DNA of 64,000 nucleotides, from NCBI GenBank assembly GCA_009841265.1, contig VXMB01000009.1, positions 665,911-729,910 of the forward strand, given 5' to 3'. Shown piece after piece: positions 40,789 to 48,738 of this stretch (its first letter is position 1; each line of letters starts with the position of its first letter). The notes beneath the pieces were generated by a model, which was not told the origin of the DNA, ran no database searches, and saw only the letters and a list, made by a program, of their open reading frames with translations. A program made the translations under genes and the position numbers. This DNA comes from Gemmatimonadota bacterium. Its GTDB lineage: Bacteria > JAAXHH01.

Positions 40789-43705
40789 TCGCACCGTCAC
40801 GCTGACCATCGACGGCAGAAGCCTGACCGCGCCGGTCGGCGCCACGATCTGGGAAGCGGCGCGCTCCGCCGGAATCGACATCCCCACCCTGTGCCACGAT
40901 CCCAAACTCGAACCGGTCGCCGTGTGCCGTGTCTGCGTGGTCGACGTGGAGAATGCCCGCACATTGCCGGCGGCCTGTATCCGGCAGGTCGAAGATGGCA
41001 TGGCCGTGCGCACGGACACGGACCGGGTGCGCAGGGCGCGCCGGACTCTCGTGGAACTGCTGGAGTCCGGGCAGCCGCACGCGGATGACCGGCGCAAGCC
41101 CGCCGAACAGGACGAACTCGCGCGCCTGGGGTTTCAACTCCAATCCGACCCGTCGCGGTTCGCCGCCACAAGCCCGAATCCGCCGACGTCGCCCGACCTT
41201 TCCTCGCCCGTCATCGCGGTGGACCTGAACGCGTGCATCCTGTGCGACCGGTGCATCCGTGCTTGCGACGACGTGCAGGTGAACGACGTCATCGGCCGAA
41301 CGGGCAAGGGCTGCGATACGCGGATCGCCTTCGACAACGGCCTGCCGCTGGGCGGGTCTTCCTGCGTGTCCTGCGGTGAATGCGTGGCCACCTGTCCCAC
41401 CGGCGCTCTCACCGACAAGCGACTGGTCGATACCTCGGCGAACGGGTCCGGCTCCGTGGCGAATGAATCCGGTGCCGCCGCGAACGTCCCCGAAGCAGCC
41501 GACCCCAACACCGCGCCGGAAGGCCCCGACGCCACGTCTAAATTCCCCGAAGAAACCGAGCCGGATACGCGGCAGGTCGATTCCATCTGCCCCTATTGCG
41601 GCGTGGGTTGCGGGGTCTCGTACCACGTGCGTAACGGCCGTATCGAGGGCGTCACCGGCAGGGACGATACCCATACCGAAGGCCGGCTGTGCGTCAAGGG
41701 GCGGTACGGTTACGACTACACACACCATCCCCAGCGGCTCACGAAGCCCCTGATCCGCCGGGAAGGAGCCTATCCGAAACAACCGCTGTCGGCGGATTTC
41801 AAGGACTATCGGGACTTCCGCCGTTCTCTCCGTTCGCCGGAATGGAACGACCGCATTCGGGAGGTGTTCCGCGAGGCTGAATGGGACGAGGCGCTGGACC
41901 TGGCGGCGCGCAGGCTGCTGGAGATCAAAAACACGCTGGGTCCGGGCGCGCTGGCGGGTTTCGGCTCGGCCAAGGTGACCAATGAAGAAGCCTACCTGTT
42001 CCAAAAACTGATCCGGGTGGTCTTCGGCACCAACAACGTCGACCACTGCACGCGTCTCTGCCACGCCTCGTCCGTGGCGGCCCTCACCGAGGCGATCGGC
42101 AGCGGGGCGGTCTCCAACGCCTTCCAGGAAGTCCTTGAAACCGATGTCATCTTTGTGATCGGTTCCAACACGGAAGACAACCACCCCGTCGCCGCATCCT
42201 ACATGAAACAGGCCGTGGCACGAGGCGTCAGGATGATCGTGCTCGACCCCCGGCGGCCGACCATTGCCGACCACGCGACCCGGTACGTACGGTTCAAGCC
42301 CGGCACGGACATCGCGCTGCTGAACGGGCTGATGCACGTGATCCTGCGGGAGGGCCTCCAGGACCGGGATTTCATCGCGCAACGGACCGAACACTTCGAG
42401 GCCCTGGAACCCTTCCTGGCAAGCTATACGCCCGAGATGGCATCCCGGATAACGGGCGTTCCGCCTTCGGTGATCGAGGAAGTAGCCCTGGAGTACGGCC
42501 GGGCGGAGCGCGCGATGATCTTCTGGGGCATGGGCATCAGCCAGCACGTCAACGGCACGGACAATGCGAGGGCGCTGATCTCCCTCTGCCTCATGACGGG
42601 CAACATCGGCCGCCGGGGTACGGGCCTGCACCCACTTCGGGGCCAGAACAACGTGCAGGGCGCATCCGACGTGGGACTGATTCCGAGGTTTTATCCCGGC
42701 TACCAGTCCGCGGACGACCCGGAGGTGAGAAAGCGTTTCGAGGATGCTTGGGATACCACGCTCGACCCAAACTCCGGACTGACGGTCGTGGAAATCATGC
42801 ATGGCGCCCTCGACGGAAGCATCGCGGGCATGCTCATGATGGGCGAGAATCCCTTCCTTTCGGACCCGAACATGAACAAGGTCAGAAAGGCCCTGCAGCA
42901 GCTCTCGTTCCTCGTCGTGCAGGACGTCTTCCTGACGGAGACCGCGGAGTTCGCCGACGTAATCCTGCCTGCCTCCACCGCGGCGGAGAAGCGGGGGACT
43001 TACGTCAACACGAACCGCATGGTGCAGATCGGCAGGCAGGCGATCGAGCCGCCCGGCGAGGCCCGCCTGGACGGGGACATCCTGATCGACCTGGCCAACC
43101 GGATGATCCGCATGGAACAGGTGGAGAGCGGCCCGCAATGGGCATACGACGGACCGGAATCGGTCTGGGATGAAATCGTCGCATTGACCCCCATATTCCA
43201 GGGCATCACCTACGAGGCGATGGAACGGGAAACCGTGGTCTGGCCCCTGGAAGAACCCGTGCTTTTCACCGGCTCCTTTCCCCGGGGCCGGGGCCGGTTC
43301 ACGCCCGTATCTTTCGCCCCGCCGGACGAAATGCCGGACGACGCATACCCCTTCGTTCTGAACACCGGTCGCGTCCTGGAGCACTGGCACACGGGCACCA
43401 TGACCCGCCGCGCCCGGGCCCTCGACGCCATCTCGCCGGAGCCCTTCGTCGAGATGACGCCCGGGGACCTGGAACGCCTGGGCGTCGAAGAGGGCGACCC
43501 GGTGGCCGTATCCTCCCGCCGGGGCGCTATAACCCTCAAGGCGAGGGCTTCCAACCGCGTTGCTGACGGCAACGTCTTCATCCCCTTCCACTTCAAGGAA
43601 GCCGCGGCCAACATCCTGACCAACGATGCCCTGGACCCCGACGGCAAAATCCCCGAATTCAAGTTCTGCGCGGTGGCCGTGAAGCCTGTGCCATCGAGTG
43701 ATTAG
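40781..43705 (+). CDS. fdhA: Formate dehydrogenase alpha subunit (molybdopterin)
   Basis: A 974-residue catalytic subunit. It has an N-terminal [2Fe-2S] domain (C38, C49, C52, C66) and two ferredoxin [4Fe-4S] sites (C152/155/158/162; C195/198/201/205). A linker rich in Ser, Ala, Pro and Glu (about 215-268) precedes the Mo-bis-MGD domain with its [4Fe-4S] site (C270, C273, C277, C304). The Mo ligand is C427 in RLCHAS, so no selenocysteine is needed. The His-Cys3 [4Fe-4S] motif expected near residues 98-115 has no cysteines here. It oxidises formate to CO2 in the cytosol. No FdhD or delta subunit is adjacent. Confidence 0.93.
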   Translation: MNSRTVTLTIDGRSLTAPVGATIWEAARSAGIDIPTLCHDPKLEPVAVCRVCVVDVENARTLPAACIRQVEDGMAVRTDTDRVRRARRTLVELLESGQPHADDRRKPAEQDELARLGFQLQSDPSRFAATSPNPPTSPDLSSPVIAVDLNACILCDRCIRACDDVQVNDVIGRTGKGCDTRIAFDNGLPLGGSSCVSCGECVATCPTGALTDKRLVDTSANGSGSVANESGAAANVPEAADPNTAPEGPDATSKFPEETEPDTRQVDSICPYCGVGCGVSYHVRNGRIEGVTGRDDTHTEGRLCVKGRYGYDYTHHPQRLTKPLIRREGAYPKQPLSADFKDYRDFRRSLRSPEWNDRIREVFREAEWDEALDLAARRLLEIKNTLGPGALAGFGSAKVTNEEAYLFQKLIRVVFGTNNVDHCTRLCHASSVAALTEAIGSGAVSNAFQEVLETDVIFVIGSNTEDNHPVAASYMKQAVARGVRMIVLDPRRPTIADHATRYVRFKPGTDIALLNGLMHVILREGLQDRDFIAQRTEHFEALEPFLASYTPEMASRITGVPPSVIEEVALEYGRAERAMIFWGMGISQHVNGTDNARALISLCLMTGNIGRRGTGLHPLRGQNNVQGASDVGLIPRFYPGYQSADDPEVRKRFEDAWDTTLDPNSGLTVVEIMHGALDGSIAGMLMMGENPFLSDPNMNKVRKALQQLSFLVVQDVFLTETAEFADVILPASTAAEKRGTYVNTNRMVQIGRQAIEPPGEARLDGDILIDLANRMIRMEQVESGPQWAYDGPESVWDEIVALTPIFQGITYEAMERETVVWPLEEPVLFTGSFPRGRGRFTPVSFAPPDEMPDDAYPFVLNTGRVLEHWHTGTMTRRARALDAISPEPFVEMTPGDLERLGVEEGDPVAVSSRRGAITLKARASNRVADGNVFIPFHFKEAAANILTNDALDPDGKIPEFKFCAVAVKPVPSSD

Positions 43706-43803
43706 CAAACACCTCACGCAGTCCGCCAACACGACGCATCCTTGTTCCGTTCTGTTGCTCCGCGGATCATGACGCGCCTGGCGCCTCGTATGAGGATCAG
43801 GAA

Positions 43804-44382
43804 ATGAAACTATCTCGTTCCGCCATTCGTAGTAGGGTTGTGAACACGACCGAGAGCGGCGCAAGCGCAACGGGTTTCGAGTTCGACGAGACGTACCGGA
43901 CGCATAATCGGCGGATTCTCGCACTTTGCAGATATCTACTGAAGTCCGTGTCCGACGCCGAGGACGCGACCCAGGAAGTCTTTCTCCGTGCATACCGGAA
44001 CCGGTCCACCATGGACGCGTCGAAGTCGCCCCTTAACTGGCTGCTCAAGACCGCGACCAACCACTGTCTCGACCGGTTGCGGCGCCGAAACCGCGAGGTG
44101 AATTTCTATGAATCCGCCGATCCCGACCAGGTCGGCCCGTCGAAGGTTTCCGAGGATACGCTGGAGATCATGGTGCGGGCGGAAAAAGGACACCAGGTGC
44201 GATCGGCGATACAGTCGCTCCCGGACCGGTACCGCGTGCCGCTCGTGCTGGCCTACTACAACGAGTTCACCTACGATGAAATCGGCCAAGCGCTTAATCT
44301 GAACCGAAACACGGTGGCGACGCTGATTTACCGAGCCAGAAGACGATTGCGAGAGGAGTTGACCGGATTATGCCGACCATGA
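43804..44382 (+). CDS. ECF-type RNA polymerase sigma factor
   Basis: A 192-residue sigma-70 family protein with only regions 2 and 4. Region 2 (about 28-98) includes SVSDAEDATQEVFLRAYRN, and region 4 (about 130-188) includes SLPDRYRVPLVLAYYNEFTYDEIGQ and the recognition helix. This is the ECF layout. AGGA precedes the ATG. Its last 13 bp overlap the start of the anti-sigma gene, which carries the matching zinc-binding domain, so the pair is translationally coupled and its activity is set by the downstream protein. Confidence 0.93.
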   Translation: MKLSRSAIRSRVVNTTESGASATGFEFDETYRTHNRRILALCRYLLKSVSDAEDATQEVFLRAYRNRSTMDASKSPLNWLLKTATNHCLDRLRRRNREVNFYESADPDQVGPSKVSEDTLEIMVRAEKGHQVRSAIQSLPDRYRVPLVLAYYNEFTYDEIGQALNLNRNTVATLIYRARRRLREELTGLCRP

Positions 44383-46046
44383 CCAACGAATCGTTGCACC
44401 AGGACGCGTGTCCATCCGAAATCGTCTGCTCGACCTATGCCGATGGCGAGCTGGCCGGTTCCGAAGCACGGTCGTTCACTGCTCACCTTGAAAGCTGCCC
44501 CCGGTGCCAGGGCCTCGTACAGGCGTTCCGCAAGGAAAGAGACGTACTCTTCGAAGTAATTGGAAACGCGGAAGCTTTTCTGGCTGAAACGCAACCGGCC
44601 CCGGTCTCCGCGCCTTCGCCCATCCACACCTTGAAGCTGCTGGGGCTCGTCATTGGACTCGCGGCATTGATGCGCATGGGAATTGGCTGGGTGATGGGAC
44701 TGGAACTTCCATGGAGTATCGAGTGGCTGAATCCACTGAACGTTTCCGGTCAGTTGTCCATACTGTTCAGCACCGGTAATTATTTCATCGAATACTACCA
44801 GAATGGAGGTACGACCATGGTTACACTGATAAGCGATGTAGGCCTGGCTGTCGCGTTCATCATGCTGCTGGGTTCGTTGTATCTTCTGTTCCGGAGGCCG
44901 ATCGGCACGTTGGTTGTGCTTGGAGGGCTGCTGTTGGTTTTGGGATACGTCCGCCCCGCGGAAGCCATCGAAATACGGTCCAGCGAGAACATCTCCGTGG
45001 ATGCCGGAGAGATCGTCGACGACACTTTCGTCGCCTTCGGCCGCACGGTCAGGATCGACGGAGAGGTGACCGGAGATCTGATTGCCTTCGCCCAGTCGAT
45101 CGAAATCTCGGGTTCGGTCCTGGGGGATATCTACACATTCGGCAGGACCATCGAGGTAGAAGGACAGGTGGGCGGCGGATTCGCCGGGTTCGGCCAGGTC
45201 ATTCGCATAGGAAATTCGATCGGTCAGAGTGTCTACGGATTTGCACAGTCGCTCCGGTCCAGCCCTGACGCAACGATCGAGGGAGACCTCTTCGCGTTCG
45301 GGGAGAACATCATTGTAGGTGGATCAGTCGGCCGGAACGTTACGGTGTTCGGCAAGACGCTGACGATATCGGGCGAGGTGAAGCGGGACGTTACTTTCGC
45401 AGGCCGCCTGGCAACGGTCCAGTCTTCCGCATCCATCGGCGGGGACATCGACGTGGGGTTGCCCGACGAGGATAGCCTGGAGGTGGATTCTGCCGCGATC
45501 GTTGGCGGCGAAACCATCGTGGAAGTTCCCGAACTGGATCAGGACGAGGGTGAGGACGGGCTTTTGTCAGCCTGGACCATTGCTTGGACGGCCCTTTGGC
45601 TGGTCACGGCGTTCCTGTCGGGCCTGCTGCTGCTCTGGGCGCTTCCCGTGCTCCGGCGCGTACCGCTGGACAATCTTACCGGCATACTTACGTCCGCGGG
45701 ACTCGGGTTCGTGCTGGTCACGGCCACGCCGGTCCTGGCGGTCGTGCTCGCCGTGACGTTCATCGGGCTGCCCGCAGGACTGGTCATTGCCGCTGTATGG
45801 GCATTGAGCCTTTACGTGTCCAAGATCGTCGTGGCCCATTTCCTGGGTAACGCGCTGTTGCGGCCGAAACAGGAGGGCGTCCGTGCACTGTTGCTTCCCC
45901 TCCTCGCCGGTCTGGTGCTGGTCCTGATCGCCGTCAGCCTGCCCTACGTGGGCTGGGTCATCAATCTGCTGCTGGTCATCATCGGCATGGGCGCCATGGG
46001 GCAAGCGCTGTACCGGAGCGCAGGAAACCGGGTGGCCGCGGCCTGA
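44370..46046 (+). CDS. Anti-sigma factor fused to a bactofilin-like polytopic membrane protein
   Basis: A 558-residue protein. Residues 10-55 are a zinc-binding anti-sigma domain (ZAS) with H39-x3-C43-x2-C46. Three membrane segments follow (about 88-108, 153-174, 178-195). A repeated Gly/Ile/Val-rich beta-helix region (about 200-385, units like GEVTGDLIAFAQSIEISGSVLGD) resembles bactofilin or polymer-forming cytoskeletal domains. An acidic spacer (388-396) leads to about five more membrane helices (403-546). Ordinary anti-sigma factors are far shorter. The repeats probably lie outside the membrane and could sense envelope state, releasing the sigma factor encoded just upstream. That role is inferred. 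Confidence 0.85.
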   Translation: MPTMTNESLHQDACPSEIVCSTYADGELAGSEARSFTAHLESCPRCQGLVQAFRKERDVLFEVIGNAEAFLAETQPAPVSAPSPIHTLKLLGLVIGLAALMRMGIGWVMGLELPWSIEWLNPLNVSGQLSILFSTGNYFIEYYQNGGTTMVTLISDVGLAVAFIMLLGSLYLLFRRPIGTLVVLGGLLLVLGYVRPAEAIEIRSSENISVDAGEIVDDTFVAFGRTVRIDGEVTGDLIAFAQSIEISGSVLGDIYTFGRTIEVEGQVGGGFAGFGQVIRIGNSIGQSVYGFAQSLRSSPDATIEGDLFAFGENIIVGGSVGRNVTVFGKTLTISGEVKRDVTFAGRLATVQSSASIGGDIDVGLPDEDSLEVDSAAIVGGETIVEVPELDQDEGEDGLLSAWTIAWTALWLVTAFLSGLLLLWALPVLRRVPLDNLTGILTSAGLGFVLVTATPVLAVVLAVTFIGLPAGLVIAAVWALSLYVSKIVVAHFLGNALLRPKQEGVRALLLPLLAGLVLVLIAVSLPYVGWVINLLLVIIGMGAMGQALYRSAGNRVAAA

Positions 46047-46066
46047 CCTTCACAGAACGGGCCTGG

Positions 46067-46109
46067 ATTCGAGGCGTTGATGGATCTGCACATCATCCGC
46101 GCCTCGAAT
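46067..46109. terminator. Two-way terminator-like hairpin
   Basis: ATTCGAGGCG (46067-46076) pairs perfectly with CGCCTCGAAT (46100-46109). The 23-base loop has an inner GATG/CATC stem (46079-46082 with 46091-46094). It lies in the 80-bp gap between convergent genes and lacks a long T-run. Confidence 0.55.
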
Positions 46110-46126
46110 TCGCCGGTTGAGAAACC

Positions 46127-47527
46127 TCACGTGACGTACCCGGTCCAGAAGGCCCGGCCCCATTCGCTGTCCGCGTCACTCCATTCGTCTCGCCAGTCGG
46201 AAAGCCTGGAGCGAAGGGCTGCAAGCCGATCGGCATGAGCAGCTTCACCGGCCAGATTGCGGCATTCAAGCGGGTCGCGTTCCAGGTCGAACAGCTGGGT
46301 CGTCCGGCACCCGTCGACCACGTATTCGATCAGTTTGAACCGGTCGTCCTTCACCATCCGCTGCCACTGGCGGTAGGCCGCGAACAGCGTGTCCCTCGGG
46401 CGTGCGCCGGGATCATATAACGCCGGCGCCAGACTCACCCCCTCCACGGAATCGGGCGTGTCCATTCCCGTCAGATCGCACAGGGTGGGAAAGATATCGA
46501 GCAGGTAAGCGAAGGCGCTGCGCCGGACACCGCGCGGGATGCCGGGCCCGGAGAAGACCAGGGGCACGCGTATGCTGTGCTCGTAGAGATTCTGCTTGCC
46601 GAACAGCCCGTGCTGGCCGATCGCCAGGCCGTTGTCCCCGGTGAAGACGACGATAGTGTCGTCCGCCATGCCGCGGTCTTCCAGCGCCTGCATGACCCGT
46701 CCCATCTGCGCGTCGAGGTGGGTGATCATCGCGTAGTATTCGGCGATGTGGCGCCGCACGCTCGCCGGATCACGCGGGAACGTCTCCAGGACTTCGTCTC
46801 TAACCTTCAGGTCGCCGTTATCGAAGGGGTGGCCGCCCATGAAGTTCTGAGGCAGCGGGATGGCTTCGGGATCATACAGGTCCAGGAACTCCCGGGGCAT
46901 CGTCCGGGGGTCGTGGGGCGCCATGAACGAGACATACATGAAAAAGGGATCTTCGGAATCATACCCCTTCAGCCAATCGGCGGCGCAGTCTGCGAAGATC
47001 TCGCTGGAGTGCCGCCCGGCGTGCACGTGGTCCCCCTTCCGTATATTTACTTCGTTCGAGCGGAAGGCATCCGGACACTGAGGCAGCCTGCCTTCGTACT
47101 TCCCCTCCGGGTCGTAGTCGAAGACCGGTACGTTCCAGTGGTCGTCCATGCCCCCGAAGAAGATCTCCGCGCCGTCCGAAAAACTGCGGGCGTATGACGA
47201 GACGCCGTTGTGCCACTTGCCCGTACCCCAGGTGCGGTAGCCGTGTGACCGCAGGTATTCCCCCATCAGTGCGTGCTCCGGCGGAATGTCCGCGCCGGCG
47301 CCGTCGAGATGAAACAGCGTGCGGCCGGTATGCAGCATGGCCCGGCTGGGCATGCATACGGCGGCCGAGGTACCCCCGGGGATATGGGCGTGCGTAAATG
47401 ACACGCCCCGATCGACCAGCCGGTCCATGGCGGGCGTGTGAACAAGGGGATTCCCCAGCGCGTGAATCGTATCGAAACGCTGGTCGTCGGTAAAAAAGAA
47501 CAGGATATTGGGTTTGCCGCGGTTCAA
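46127..47527 (-). CDS. Sulfatase (formylglycine-dependent), second copy
   Basis: A 466-residue type I sulfatase. It has the metal pair D14/D15 (FTDDQ), the formylglycine motif C58-M-P-S-R62, GKWH (K104, H106) and the second metal site D298/N299 (FTGDNG). It begins at a TTG (47527) supported by GGAAAGGGA six bases upstream; no ATG upstream fits. No signal peptide is seen. Compared with the sulfatase at 450-1865 it differs clearly in sequence (SR versus AR in the motif, DN versus DH), so it probably serves a different sulfated substrate. Single gene. Confidence 0.92.
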   Translation of the reverse strand: MNRGKPNILFFFTDDQRFDTIHALGNPLVHTPAMDRLVDRGVSFTHAHIPGGTSAAVCMPSRAMLHTGRTLFHLDGAGADIPPEHALMGEYLRSHGYRTWGTGKWHNGVSSYARSFSDGAEIFFGGMDDHWNVPVFDYDPEGKYEGRLPQCPDAFRSNEVNIRKGDHVHAGRHSSEIFADCAADWLKGYDSEDPFFMYVSFMAPHDPRTMPREFLDLYDPEAIPLPQNFMGGHPFDNGDLKVRDEVLETFPRDPASVRRHIAEYYAMITHLDAQMGRVMQALEDRGMADDTIVVFTGDNGLAIGQHGLFGKQNLYEHSIRVPLVFSGPGIPRGVRRSAFAYLLDIFPTLCDLTGMDTPDSVEGVSLAPALYDPGARPRDTLFAAYRQWQRMVKDDRFKLIEYVVDGCRTTQLFDLERDPLECRNLAGEAAHADRLAALRSRLSDWRDEWSDADSEWGRAFWTGYVT

Positions 47528-47661
47528 TTCGCGTCCCTTTCCAGGCTAAGGATTCGTACGGCTGAAGTCTCCCGAGGATTCATCGTGAAACTGGAATTTA
47601 ACGGGTTCGAATGATCAAAGTCAAACCGGTTAGTCGGTCGGGGACAACGATCTGTTCTCCT

Positions 47662-47689
47662 TTTGCAGGTCCGCCTTCCGCCCTATATT
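47662..47689 (+). promoter_or_regulatory. Candidate promoter of the YgjP-like gene
   Basis: TTTGCA at 47662-47667, 16 bp, TATATT at 47684-47689. A transcript from here would have a leader of about 115 bases to the TTG at 47813. Confidence 0.4.
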
Positions 47690-47812
47690 GCGGAATCGTC
47701 AGGAGAACACGGGCACTCACGGCGGGTCCGAAACGACCGGATCCGGCCGCCGAAGACTCAGACCGAAAGCGAGCAACCTATCGCCACGGCAAGGACATCA
47801 AAGGTATATCGA

Positions 47813-48514
47813 TTGCGCGTGGACGATATCGAGGTGGAAGTCCACCGTAAGCGAATCCGGCACCTTTACCTCAGGGTTGGGCCTCCCGATGGACGCCTGA
47901 GGGTCTCCGCGCCGCTCCGCATCGGCGATGATTCGATCCGCCAGGTCGTGGTAAAACGGATGCCCTGGGTCCGGCGGCAGCAGGAAAGACAGCGCCAAAG
48001 GGAACGGGAATCCGCCCGGTCCTGGGTGTCGGGCGAGCGCCATTACGTGGAGGGCATCGGCCGCGTATTGAACGTCACCACCCACGAAGGACCGCCGCAC
48101 GTCGGTCTCCTGGGCGATTCGACGCTGGAAATGCGCGTTCGTCCGGGTACCGGCCGGGATGAGCGGGCGGACCTGCTCGCCGCGTGGTACCGCGAGAGGT
48201 TGAAGACGAGCATCCCGCGCCTGATCGCGGTGTGGGAACCGTTCATGGGCGTTAAGGTGAAGGAATGGCGGATCCGTAAGATGAGCACCCGCTGGGGAAG
48301 CTGCAGCGTCCGAAACGGCCGGATCTGGCTGAGCCTGGAGCTGGCCAAGAAGCCGATGCGATGCCTCGAGTACGTGATCGTTCACGAAATGGCCCACCTG
48401 ATCGAGCCCTCCCACAATCGCCGCTTCTGGGGCATCCTCGACCGGCACCTGCCCGATTGGCGCGCGCGAAGGGACGAGCTGAACCGGTTCCCGATTATGG
48501 ACGGCAAGGACTGA
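47813..48514 (+). CDS. YgjP/SprT-like zinc metallopeptidase (DUF45)
   Basis: About 233 residues of the YgjP-like (PF01863) family. The zinc motif HEMAH (H191 to H195) is followed by EPSHNRRFW with the third ligand. The upstream TRWGSCS block is also typical. The family is predicted to be a metal-dependent peptidase, but its substrate is unknown. The start is uncertain: TTG at 47813 has AAAGG eight bases upstream and begins at the conserved IEVEV strand; GTG at 47819 is an alternative. It lies 212 bp upstream of ileS. Confidence 0.82.
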   Translation: MRVDDIEVEVHRKRIRHLYLRVGPPDGRLRVSAPLRIGDDSIRQVVVKRMPWVRRQQERQRQRERESARSWVSGERHYVEGIGRVLNVTTHEGPPHVGLLGDSTLEMRVRPGTGRDERADLLAAWYRERLKTSIPRLIAVWEPFMGVKVKEWRIRKMSTRWGSCSVRNGRIWLSLELAKKPMRCLEYVIVHEMAHLIEPSHNRRFWGILDRHLPDWRARRDELNRFPIMDGKD

Positions 48515-48738
48515 AATCACCGCCTGGTGATCGTTGTCGTCCGCCCTCCCGCCAGCCCTTCCGCCAGCCAGAAATACCTTGTGCAACACCCCCTTACGGC
48601 CTATTTTCAGTCCGGCGTTTCGGATCGTGAGATATGCCCTTCAGGCAGCGATTCCAGGATGCCTGGCGCCTGTAATTCGGCAGAACGCTTCGTAAACTGT
48701 TTAACCTGTGGAGCATCGATTTTCCTGTGTCTGGCCAG

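Noticed and set aside
42058..42066. Possible selenocysteine formate dehydrogenase
   Set aside because: The Mo ligand position is an ordinary cysteine codon in RLCHAS; no in-frame UGA or SECIS-like hairpin is needed.
40691..43993. Open frame of about 1100 codons antisense to fdhA
   Set aside because: It mirrors fdhA in a G+C-rich sequence, has no recognisable motifs, and its composition fits an antisense shadow. The same holds for 48607-51339 (antisense to ileS) and 52917-54500 (antisense to pyk and the symporter).
48515..48738. T-box or other riboswitch in front of ileS
   Set aside because: No T-box core, specifier loop or terminator/antiterminator pair could be recognised.
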